DNA of 64,000 nt, taken from Marilutibacter chinensis (GTDB lineage: Bacteria > Pseudomonadota > Gammaproteobacteria > Xanthomonadales > Xanthomonadaceae). The notes under the pieces were generated by a model. That model worked only from the letters and a program-made list of their open reading frames with translations. It was not told where the DNA came from and searched no databases. A program made the translations under genes and the position numbers. Shown piece by piece: positions 8,729 to 16,277 of the stretch. How positions within the stretch are numbered: the stretch's first letter is position 1; the number at the start of each line of letters is the position of its first letter. Location of the stretch: the NCBI RefSeq assembly GCF_021725675.1, contig NZ_JAKJPO010000001.1:372001-436000 (forward strand). The letters are read 5' to 3'.

Positions 8729-9394
8729 ATGGCGGCCACCGCCCACGCTCCCAGCAGACCCGCGCCCGGCGCACCGGCTTCGACCCGGCATTTCTCCACC
8801 AAGGACCGCATCCTCGGCGCCGCCGAGGAATTGTTCGCCCAATTCGGCTTCACCGGCACCTCGCTGCGCCAGGTCACCAGCCGGGCGGCGGTCAACATCG
8901 CGGCGGTCAACTACCACTTCGGCAGCAAGGAGAACCTCGTCAACGAGGTATTCCGCCGCCGCATGGACGATATGAGCGCGCACCGCCTGGCGGCGCTGAA
9001 GGCCGCCGTCGAACGGTCGCCCGGCGAGCTGGAGCCGATCCTGGCCGCCTTCGTCGAGCCGGCTCTGGCGATCGCCCAGGACAAGCACGGTGGCGCGGCG
9101 TTCGTGCGGATGGTCGCCCGCGCCTACGCGGAGAAGAACGACAGCCTGCGACGCTTCCTGTCCGATCACTACGGACACGTGCTGCGCGAATTCGCCAGGG
9201 CCATCGCCGCGGCGGTGCCGGAGCTGAGCAAGGAAGAGCTGTATTGGCGCCTGGACTTCCTGGCCGGCGCGCTGACCTATGCGATGGCCGACTTCGGCCT
9301 GATCAAGCGTCCCGCCGGTGTCACCGAAGCGGCGCACCGTGAAAGGGCGGCGCGCGAACTGATCCGCTTTGCTGCCGCCGGATTCAAGAGCTGA
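8729..9394 (+). CDS. TetR-family fatty-acid regulator, PsrA-like
   Basis: This is a 221-aa TetR-family repressor. The N-terminal helix-turn-helix (about 25-70) contains TSLRQVTSRAAVNIAAVNYH followed by FGSKENL. This is close to the PsrA recognition region, in which ITSKAGVNLAAVNYHFGSK is characteristic. PsrA proteins sense long-chain fatty acyl ligands and control beta-oxidation and stress genes. The C-terminal ligand domain is Ala-rich and ends FAAAGFKS. A PsrA-like palindrome lies just upstream, and a two-gene beta-oxidation module lies just downstream on the same strand. A role in fatty-acid-responsive control of that module is therefore well supported, but the ligand is inferred. Confidence 0.85.
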   Translation: MAATAHAPSRPAPGAPASTRHFSTKDRILGAAEELFAQFGFTGTSLRQVTSRAAVNIAAVNYHFGSKENLVNEVFRRRMDDMSAHRLAALKAAVERSPGELEPILAAFVEPALAIAQDKHGGAAFVRMVARAYAEKNDSLRRFLSDHYGHVLREFARAIAAAVPELSKEELYWRLDFLAGALTYAMADFGLIKRPAGVTEAAHRERAARELIRFAAAGFKS

Positions 9395-9403
9395 GGCTTC
9401 CAG

Positions 9404-9480
9404 CCACGGATTGCGCGGATGAACGCGGATAACAGCAGGAAAGAAGTGGGTTATCCGAGTTGATTCGCGCAGATCCGCGG
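9404..9480. repeat. Dispersed repeat, full palindromic form (family A)
   Basis: The left arm at 9404-9433 (CCACGGATTGCGCGGATGAA, on to GATAAC) is followed, after 16 bp, by an imperfect inverted copy at 9450-9480 (GTTATCCGAGTTGATTCGCG, on to CCGCGG). The arms match at most positions, so the element can fold into a long hairpin. A single-arm copy lies at 645-674. It occupies most of the 120-bp gap between the TetR gene and the fadB-like gene. Confidence 0.75.
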
Positions 9481-9514
9481 CCGATAACTCTTTATATTCA
9501 AAAGGATAAGAAAT

Positions 9515-11905
9515 ATGTCTGAGAAAATGCTTGTACGACGGGCCGCGGTGCTCGGTGCCGGTGTCATGGGGGCGCAGATCGCCGCGCACCTGACCAACGC
9601 AGGAGTCGATACCGTGCTGTACGACCTGCCGGCGAAGGACGGCGATCCGAACGGGATCGTGACCGCGGCGATCGCGAACCTGGCCAAGCTCAGCCCTGCT
9701 CCGCTGGCCGACAAGGCGCTGGCCGCGCGGATCACCCCGGCCAACTACGGGACGGGCCTCGATCTGTTGAAGGACTGCGACCTGGTGATCGAGGCGATCG
9801 CCGAACGGATGGACTGGAAGCAGGATCTGTATCGCAAGATCGCGCCGTTCGTCGCCGATCACGCGGTGCTGGCCAGCAACACCTCCGGCCTGGGCATCAA
9901 TGCGCTCGCCGACGTGCTGCCGGAGCAATTGCGCCACCGCTTCTGCGGCGTGCACTTCTTCAATCCTCCGCGCTACATGCACCTGGCCGAACTGATACCG
10001 GCCCGCGGGACCGACGCGGCGGTGATGGAGGGGCTGGAGACCTTCCTGACCACCACCCTCGGCAAGGGTGTGGTCTTCGCCAAGGACACCCCGAACTTCA
10101 TCGGCAACCGCATCGGCGTGTTCTCGATGCTGGCCGCAATGCATCACACCACGCAGTTCGGGCTGGGCTTCGACACCGTCGACGCGCTGACCGGTCCGCT
10201 GATCGGACGGCCGAAGTCCGCGACCTACCGCACCGCCGACGTGGTCGGCCTGGACACGATGGCGCATGTCATCAAGACGATGGCCGACACCCTGCCCGAC
10301 GACCCGTGGCACAAGTACTTCAAGGCGCCGAAGTGGCTGACCGCGCTGATCGAGAAGGGCGCGCTGGGCCAGAAGACCCGCGCCGGCGTGTACACGAAGA
10401 AGGGCAAGGACATCCTGGTGCTGGACGTGAAGGCGCAGGACTACCGCCCGTCCGCCGGCGAGCTGGACGCCGACGTCGCCGCGCTGCTGAAGGAGCGCGA
10501 CCCTGCGAAGAAGTTTGCCGCGCTGCGCGCCAGTGACCATCCGCAGGCCAGGTTCCTGTGGGCCTGCTTCCGCGACACTTTCCATTACAGCGCCTACCAC
10601 CTGGCCGACATCGCCGATACCGCCCGCGACGTCGACTTCGCGATGCGCTGGGGCTACGGCTGGTCGATGGGACCGTTCGAATCCTGGCAGGCCGCCGGCT
10701 GGAAGCAGGTCGCCGAGTGGATCGCCGAGGACATCGTGTCCGGCGAGGCGATGAGCAGCGCCGCCCTGCCCGACTGGGTGTTCGACGGACGCGACGGCGT
10801 GCACACCGCCGAAGGCAGCTACAGCCCTGTGCGCAACGCCAAGGTGCCGCGCTCGTCCAACCCGGTCTATGCGCGCCAGCGTTTCCCCGATCCGCTGCTG
10901 GGCGAGTCCTTCCCGCAGGGCCGCACCGTGTTCGAGAACGACGGCGTGCGGATGTGGGTCGACGGCTCCGATCAGGGCGATAGCGACGGCATCGCCGTGC
11001 TCAGCTTCAAGACCAAGATGCACACGGTCAACGACCATGTGCTCAATGGCATCCAGGAGGCGATCGCGATCGCCGAGCGCGACTTCCGCGGCCTGGTGAT
11101 CTGGCAGCCCAAGGAGCCGTTCTCCGCCGGCGCCGATCTCGCCGGTGCGCTGGGCCTGCTGCAGGCCGGCGACCTCAAGGGCTTCGAAGCCATGGTCGCG
11201 AACTTCCAGGCGACCAGTCAGCGGATCAAGTATTCGCTGGTGCCGGTGGTCGCGGCGGTGCGCGGACTCGCACTGGGCGGCGGCTGCGAATTCCAGATGC
11301 ATGCCGCGCACAGCGTGCTCGCGCTGGAGAGCTACATCGGCCTGGTCGAAGCCGGCGTGGGCCTGCTGCCCGCCGGCGGCGGCCTGAAGGAACTGGCGGT
11401 GCGCGCCTCCGACAAGGCCGGCTCCAGCGGCGACGTGTTCGCCGAGCTGAAGACCGCGTTCGAGAGCGTCGCGATGGGCAAGGTTGCGACATCGGCGATG
11501 GAGGCCAAGGAGCTCAAGCTGGCGCGCGAAGCCGATTCCGTCGTCTTCAACGCTTTCGAGCTGCTGCACGTCGCCCGGTCGAAGGCACTGGCCCTGGCCG
11601 AGGGCGGCTATCGCCCGCCGTTGCCGGCCCGCAGCATCCGCGTCGCCGGCAACGTCGGCATCGCAACCTTCAAGATGCTGCTGGTGAACATGCTCGAGGG
11701 CCGCTTCATTTCGCCGCACGACTACGAGATCGCCAGCCGCATCGCAACCGTGATCTGCGGGGGCGAGGTCGACCGGGATTCGCGCGTGGACGAGGAATGG
11801 CTGCTGCGCCTGGAGCGCGAACACTTCGTCGCCCTTGCGCAGATGCCGAAGACCCAGGAGCGCATCGCACACATGCTCAAGACCGGCAAGCCGTTGAGGA
11901 ACTGA
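9515..11905 (+). CDS. 3-hydroxyacyl-CoA dehydrogenase / enoyl-CoA hydratase, FadN-type
   Basis: This bifunctional beta-oxidation enzyme hydrates trans-2-enoyl-CoA and oxidises the resulting 3-hydroxyacyl-CoA with NAD. The 796-aa protein starts with a Rossmann dehydrogenase domain (LGAGVMGAQ at 13-21; HFFNPPRYMHL and NFIGNRIGVF further on). It ends with a crotonase domain (FSAGADL, ALGGGCEFQMHA, then GLVEAGVGLLPAGGG). The order dehydrogenase first, hydratase last is that of FadN, the reverse of E. coli FadB. An AAGGAT ribosome site precedes the ATG. The thiolase at 12050 completes a cycle module under the PsrA-like regulator. Confidence 0.93.
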   Translation: MSEKMLVRRAAVLGAGVMGAQIAAHLTNAGVDTVLYDLPAKDGDPNGIVTAAIANLAKLSPAPLADKALAARITPANYGTGLDLLKDCDLVIEAIAERMDWKQDLYRKIAPFVADHAVLASNTSGLGINALADVLPEQLRHRFCGVHFFNPPRYMHLAELIPARGTDAAVMEGLETFLTTTLGKGVVFAKDTPNFIGNRIGVFSMLAAMHHTTQFGLGFDTVDALTGPLIGRPKSATYRTADVVGLDTMAHVIKTMADTLPDDPWHKYFKAPKWLTALIEKGALGQKTRAGVYTKKGKDILVLDVKAQDYRPSAGELDADVAALLKERDPAKKFAALRASDHPQARFLWACFRDTFHYSAYHLADIADTARDVDFAMRWGYGWSMGPFESWQAAGWKQVAEWIAEDIVSGEAMSSAALPDWVFDGRDGVHTAEGSYSPVRNAKVPRSSNPVYARQRFPDPLLGESFPQGRTVFENDGVRMWVDGSDQGDSDGIAVLSFKTKMHTVNDHVLNGIQEAIAIAERDFRGLVIWQPKEPFSAGADLAGALGLLQAGDLKGFEAMVANFQATSQRIKYSLVPVVAAVRGLALGGGCEFQMHAAHSVLALESYIGLVEAGVGLLPAGGGLKELAVRASDKAGSSGDVFAELKTAFESVAMGKVATSAMEAKELKLAREADSVVFNAFELLHVARSKALALAEGGYRPPLPARSIRVAGNVGIATFKMLLVNMLEGRFISPHDYEIASRIATVICGGEVDRDSRVDEEWLLRLEREHFVALAQMPKTQERIAHMLKTGKPLRN

Positions 11906-11943
11906 TTGTGAAGAAGATCGGGCATCCTGCCGCGACTTCTTCG

Positions 11944-12022
11944 CCTTGGGCGAAAAGCGTGGTTTTCGCCCAAGGCCGCGGCCTCGCTTCGCGACGCCGC
12001 GCCGGCACATCCATGTGCCGGC
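11944..12022. repeat. Two perfect hairpins between fadB-like gene and thiolase
   Basis: Two adjacent perfect inverted repeats fill the spacer. The first is CCTTGGGCGAAAA (11944-11956) with TTTTCGCCCAAGG (11963-11975), a 13-bp stem. The second is GCCGGCACAT (12001-12010) with ATGTGCCGGC (12013-12022), a 10-bp stem. Neither has a clear T-tract, so they look like mRNA stabilising or processing structures, or mobile repeats, rather than terminators. Confidence 0.7.
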
Positions 12023-12049
12023 ACACCATCCAGCATTCGGAGTGACTCC

Positions 12050-13273
12050 ATGAGCAAGCACGCTTCAAACAAGCAAGTACAAGACGCCTACATCGTCGCC
12101 GCCACCCGCACGCCGGTCGGCAAGGCGCCGCGCGGCGTGTTCCGCAACACCCGTCCCGACGAGATGCTCGCGCACGTGCTGCGCAGCGTGGTCGCGCAGG
12201 CCCCTGGCATCGACGTCAACCGCATCGACGATGCCGTCATCGGCTGCGCGATGCCCGAGGGCGAACAGGGCATGAACGTGGCCCGCATCGGCGCATTGCT
12301 GGCCGGCCTGCCGAACACCATGGCCGCACAGACGATCAACCGCTTCTGCTCCTCGGGCCTGCAGGCGATCGCCCTGGCCGCCAACGAGATCCGTCTCGGC
12401 AACGCCGACCTGATGCTGGCCGGCGGCACCGAATCGATGTCGATGGTGCCGATGATGGGGAACAAGGTCGCGCTGAGCCCCGAGGTGTTCGCGAAGGACG
12501 AGAACGTCGCGATCGCCTACGGAATGGGCATCACCGCCGAGAAGGTCGCCGAGGAATGGAAGGTTTCGCGCGAGGACCAGGACGCATTCGCCCTCGCCTC
12601 GCACCAGAAGGCACTGGCGGCGATCGCCGCGGGCGAGTTCAAGGACGAGATCAGTCCCTACGAAGTGCTCTCGCATCAGCCCGACCTGGCCGGCAGCACC
12701 GTGCGGCTGAAGCAGAAGCTGGTCGACACCGACGAAGGCCCGCGTCCGGATACCTCGATCGAGAGCCTGGGCAAGCTGCGCCCGGTGTTCCGCAACGGTC
12801 AGTTCGGCGGTACCGTTACCGCCGGCAACAGCTCGCAGATGAGCGACGGCGCCGGTGCGGTGCTGCTGGCGTCCGCGCAGGCAGTCAAGGACTACGGCCT
12901 GACCCCGCTTGCGCGTTTCGTCAGTTTCTCGGTCGCCGGCGTGCGTCCCGAGGTGATGGGCATCGGCCCGATCGCGGCGATTCCGAAGGCGCTCGCGCAG
13001 GCCGGGCTGAGCAAGGACCAGTTGGACTGGATCGAGCTCAACGAGGCTTTCGCCGCGCAGGCGCTGGCGGTGATCCGCGATTCGGAGCTGGATCCGTCCA
13101 AGGTCAATCCGCTCGGCGGCGCGATCGCGCTCGGCCACCCGCTCGGCGCAACCGGTGCGATCCGCACCGCGACGATCGTGCACGGCCTGCGCCGTCGCCA
13201 GCAGAAATACGGCATGGTGACGATGTGCATCGGCACCGGCATGGGCGCGGCGGGTATTTTCGAGGCGTTGTAG
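12050..13273 (+). CDS. Acetyl-CoA C-acyltransferase (thiolase)
   Basis: Thiolase cleaves 3-ketoacyl-CoA with free CoA in the last step of beta-oxidation. The 407-aa protein has the nucleophile Cys100 in INRFCSSGLQ, the His363 of the GHPLGATG motif, and the C-terminal catalytic Cys393 in CIGTGMGAAG. All three active-site residues are therefore present. It lies 144 bp after the FadN-type enzyme; the spacer carries two strong hairpins. The pair encodes hydratase, dehydrogenase and thiolase activities but no acyl-CoA dehydrogenase. FadA or FadI is the likely equivalent; I leave the symbol open because the partner is FadN-type. Confidence 0.93.
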   Translation: MSKHASNKQVQDAYIVAATRTPVGKAPRGVFRNTRPDEMLAHVLRSVVAQAPGIDVNRIDDAVIGCAMPEGEQGMNVARIGALLAGLPNTMAAQTINRFCSSGLQAIALAANEIRLGNADLMLAGGTESMSMVPMMGNKVALSPEVFAKDENVAIAYGMGITAEKVAEEWKVSREDQDAFALASHQKALAAIAAGEFKDEISPYEVLSHQPDLAGSTVRLKQKLVDTDEGPRPDTSIESLGKLRPVFRNGQFGGTVTAGNSSQMSDGAGAVLLASAQAVKDYGLTPLARFVSFSVAGVRPEVMGIGPIAAIPKALAQAGLSKDQLDWIELNEAFAAQALAVIRDSELDPSKVNPLGGAIALGHPLGATGAIRTATIVHGLRRRQQKYGMVTMCIGTGMGAAGIFEAL

Positions 13274-13588
13274 GTTTGGCGCGATGGCTTTGGATGGAGT
13301 CGCCGCCTGCCAGGGGGGCTCCGCCCTCCGATCGGCGCTCCGTGCCTCAAGGTCGGGTCGTGGGCCTCCGCAACCCCACCCCGCCGGTCAGCGCCTTTCG
13401 CGAGCATGAAGATTCAGACGTCGGCGGTTTTTTGCTCAAAGCGCCGACCGAGTGTCGAGAAGATGGTGGATATGGGGTTTGCAGGACCACAAGCGGCATG
13501 GATGCCGTGCCCGAGCCCCCATGGACGGGTTTACGGCGTGTCCTGCAGACCCCATGGCCACCGGCTTCCCTCAAGCAAGCATCCGCAT
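13274..13588. other. Intergenic region with large imperfect inverted repeat
   Basis: No convincing gene is present between the thiolase stop and the CsaA-like stop (convergent). The main structure is an imperfect inverted repeat: ATGGGGTTTGCAGGACCAC at 13472-13490 and, on the opposite strand, its near copy at 13537-13554, with a smaller hairpin between them (GGCATGGATGCC). A short minus-strand frame rich in Pro, Arg and Ser covers the area but has no family signature. This looks like a dispersed repeat rather than a gene. Confidence 0.5.
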
Positions 13589-13942
13589 TCAAGCCATCCG
13601 CGTACCATTCGGCACCGGCCGGTCGACCGTGGTGATCACCACGCCCTCATCAGTGGGAAAACCGGTCAACAGGAATTCCGACATGAACGGCCCGACCTGC
13701 TTGGGCGGGAAATTGATCACGCCCACGATCTGCCGGCCAACCAGGTCATCGGCCTCGTAAAGCGTGCGCACCTGTGCGCTGGTCTTGCGCACGCCGTGCG
13801 GGCCGAAATCCACCCATAGCTTCCAGGCAGGCTTACGGGCCTCGGGGAATTCCTCGACCTTCAACACCGTCCCTGCACAAAGGGCCACCTTGGCGAAGTC
13901 GGCCCACTCGATCGTCGGTATTGCTCCGGTAGCATTGCTCAT
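13589..13942 (-). CDS. CsaA/YgjH-like tRNA-binding domain protein
   Basis: This is a small single-domain protein (117 aa) of the EMAP II/Myf tRNA-binding fold, like CsaA and YgjH. Recognisable features are GTVLKVEEFPEARKPAWKLW near the N-terminus, then RKTSAQVRTLYEADDLVGRQ, VINFPPKQVGPFMSEFLLTG and a closing VITTVDRPVPNG. Such proteins bind structured tRNA and have been linked to protein export in Bacillus; the exact role here is unknown. The ATG at 13942 overlaps the stop of the upstream oxidoreductase by four bases (ATGA), which fixes the start and shows coupling. Longer frames begin inside that gene. Confidence 0.85.
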   Translation of the reverse strand: MSNATGAIPTIEWADFAKVALCAGTVLKVEEFPEARKPAWKLWVDFGPHGVRKTSAQVRTLYEADDLVGRQIVGVINFPPKQVGPFMSEFLLTGFPTDEGVVITTVDRPVPNGTRMA

Positions 13943-15237
13943 CGTTTGGCCAACCCTTCCGTCCAGTCCTTCCAAGCATCCCGAGCCTCGGCCCACCAAT
14001 AACCCAACTGGGCGCCGATGAAACCGGCCGGCTTCATCGCCGATACCAGGCCGTAGTGGGAAAACGCCATCCAGCGTTCATCGCCCTCGGCAATCGCGCT
14101 GGCCACCACCTCGCCGGCATGCGTGGTCGGCGCGACGCCATGGCCGCCGAACGCCTGCGCCAACCATAGCCCATCGTCGATGCGGCCCATTTGCGGCATC
14201 TGGTGGCGCGCGTAGCTCATCAGGCCGGACCACGCATGCGCGACGCCGATGCCTCCGAGCTGCGGAAACACCCGAGTCATGTCCCGGTACAGCAATCGTT
14301 CGACCGCGCGCGGCGAGCGGTCGTGTATCGAGATTCGGCCGCCCCACAACAGCCGGGTGTCCGGCAAGGCGCGGTAGTAGTCGAATGCGAAGCGGGTGTC
14401 GTAGACCGCGGCCGGGGTCCGGATCGCGGTTGCCAGGCGCTCGCCCAGCGGCTCGGTCACCATCACGTAGGTCGCGATCGGCAGCACTCCAGCGTCGACG
14501 CGGCCGACCAGGCCGGCCAGATACCCTCCGCAGGCGAGCACCACGGTGTCGGCCGCGACCCGCCCGCCCGGCGTCGCGACCGTCCATCCCCGGCCACTAC
14601 GGGCGAGTCCCGTCGCCGGGGTGCGTTCGAACAACTGGACGCCTCGTTCGCAGGCGACCCGTGCCAGCCCTTGCGCGTATTTCAATGGATGGAGGTGGAA
14701 TGCGCCGGGCTCGAACAGGCCGTCGTGATAGCGATCGGTCAGCAGCCGTTCACGCATCTGCGTCCGGTCCAGCCATTGCCAATGAACGCCGTAGGCGTCG
14801 GCGAGCAGACGCTGGCGCGTTCGCAATACTTCGGGGTCGCGGAACCAGTTGGCCCAGATCACCCCGCCTTCCACGATGTCGCAGGCGATCGCATGATCCG
14901 AGATCCGCCTGCGGATGAGCGCCACCGCGTCGACGGTGCCGGCGTAGAGTTCACGTGCGCGTTCGCGGCCGAGATCGCGCAGCAGTTCGGCCTCGCCGCG
15001 CGAATAGCCGCCGAACACGAAGCCACCATTGCGACCCGAGGCACCGAATCCGATCTCCCGCGCCTCCAGCACCACGACACCATCGACGCCGCGTTCGGCC
15101 AGACCCAACGCGGTGTTGAGGCCCGCAAAGCCGCCGCCGATCACGCAGACGCGCGCATCCAGCGGGCTTCGCAGTTCCGGACGGCTCCCGGCAGGAGCCG
15201 TCTCGCGGTAGTAATTCGGCTGATCGCCCTCGTGCAT
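13939..15237 (-). CDS. DAO-family FAD-dependent oxidoreductase (OrdL/PuuB-like)
   Basis: This flavoprotein of the D-amino-acid oxidase superfamily probably oxidises a secondary amine or amino-acid derivative; the substrate is unknown. The 432-aa protein has the dinucleotide-binding motif VCVIGGGFAGLNTALGLAER at about residues 30-49. The family block GFGASGRNGGFVFGGYS follows, and near the end AFGGHGVAPTTHAGEV. The start MHEGDQPNYYRET matches the YY-containing N-terminus of OrdL/PuuB; a TTG 36 bases upstream is the alternative. It is coupled to the CsaA-like gene, an odd pairing with no obvious common pathway. Confidence 0.85.
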   Translation of the reverse strand: MHEGDQPNYYRETAPAGSRPELRSPLDARVCVIGGGFAGLNTALGLAERGVDGVVVLEAREIGFGASGRNGGFVFGGYSRGEAELLRDLGRERARELYAGTVDAVALIRRRISDHAIACDIVEGGVIWANWFRDPEVLRTRQRLLADAYGVHWQWLDRTQMRERLLTDRYHDGLFEPGAFHLHPLKYAQGLARVACERGVQLFERTPATGLARSGRGWTVATPGGRVAADTVVLACGGYLAGLVGRVDAGVLPIATYVMVTEPLGERLATAIRTPAAVYDTRFAFDYYRALPDTRLLWGGRISIHDRSPRAVERLLYRDMTRVFPQLGGIGVAHAWSGLMSYARHQMPQMGRIDDGLWLAQAFGGHGVAPTTHAGEVVASAIAEGDERWMAFSHYGLVSAMKPAGFIGAQLGYWWAEARDAWKDWTEGLAKR

Positions 15238-15350
15238 CCAGTCCCACTCCGGGCAGCAATGCCGTGCAGCCAACCGGTCATCGTATCGTGCACCGGCGCC
15301 GTCTCATGCCGTGCCGACCCGCTCATCCGCGGCTTCCTGGCGAAGCGACG

Positions 15351-16277
15351 CTACTCGTTCTCGCGTACGCCAAGTTCGTCGAGCGCGCTCTGCATCATCC
15401 GGGCCGCCGCCTCGCTGAGCTTCTCGTGATCGAGCGCGTAGCGGATCGTCGCCTCGATCAGACCCAGATGGGTACCGCAATCGAAGCGGGTACCGCGGAA
15501 GCGATAGGCGTCGACCGCTTCTTCCGCCAGCAGCGTCGAGATCGCGTCGGTCAGCTGGATCTCTCCACCCGCCCCTGGCGGCGTCGATTCGAGCAGTTCG
15601 AATATCCTCGGATTCAGCACGTAACGGCCGACCACCGCCAGGGTGCTGGGCGCCACGTCCGGCTGGGGCTTCTCCACCATGGCGCGGATCCGGCCCTGGC
15701 GCTCGGAGAAGTTCTCTGTCGCGACGATGCCGTAGCTGGCGGTCTTTTCGCGCGGCACGTCCTGCACCGCTATCACGCTGCCGCCGCTCTCCTGCGCCAC
15801 GTCCGCCATCTGCGACAGTGCGCCGGGACCGCGGTTCCAGATCAGGTCGTCGGGGAGCACGACCGCGAACGGCTCGTCGCCGACCACCGGCTTCGCGCAA
15901 AGCACCGCATGGCCCAGCCCCTTCGCCTCGGGCTGGGTCACGAACACCGCACGCACCCCGTTGGGCAGTACGTGCCGGACGAGTTCGAGCTGTTCCTGCT
16001 TGCCCGCGCGCTCGAGCTTCTGTTCGAGCTCGTAGGCCTTGTCGAAGTAATCGGCGACCGCATGCTTGTAACGGTTGGTGATGAACACCAGCGTGTCGCA
16101 ACCGGCCTCGATCGCCTCGTCGACGGCGTACTGGATCAGCGGCCGGTCGATCACCGGCAGCATTTCCTTGGGAACGGTCTTGGTCGCGGGAAGGAAGCGG
16201 GTACCGAGCCCGGCAACCGGGAAAACGGCCTTGCGGATACGGGGGAACTTGCGGGACTGCTGCGATTGTGGGGACAT
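15351..16277 (-). CDS. galU: UTP-glucose-1-phosphate uridylyltransferase
   Basis: GalU makes UDP-glucose from UTP and glucose-1-phosphate, feeding LPS, exopolysaccharide and osmoprotectant synthesis. The 308-aa protein has the nucleotidyltransferase motif AVFPVAGLGTRFLPATK near residue 19, followed by VPKEMLPVIDRP. Substrate motifs EAKGLGHAVLCA, VLPDDLIW and FDCGTHLGLIEA are present. The ATG at 16277 forms a TGATG with the stop of the CapD-like gene; a TTG one codon upstream is less likely. It ends a tightly coupled envelope glycan run that begins at lapA. Confidence 0.95.
   Translation of the reverse strand: MSPQSQQSRKFPRIRKAVFPVAGLGTRFLPATKTVPKEMLPVIDRPLIQYAVDEAIEAGCDTLVFITNRYKHAVADYFDKAYELEQKLERAGKQEQLELVRHVLPNGVRAVFVTQPEAKGLGHAVLCAKPVVGDEPFAVVLPDDLIWNRGPGALSQMADVAQESGGSVIAVQDVPREKTASYGIVATENFSERQGRIRAMVEKPQPDVAPSTLAVVGRYVLNPRIFELLESTPPGAGGEIQLTDAISTLLAEEAVDAYRFRGTRFDCGTHLGLIEATIRYALDHEKLSEAAARMMQSALDELGVRENE

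Noticed and set aside
8636-12061. A 1141-codon open frame on the minus strand opposite the fadB-like gene
   Set aside because: It is antisense to a well-supported enzyme, has no family motifs and reflects the lack of stop codons in G/C-rich DNA.
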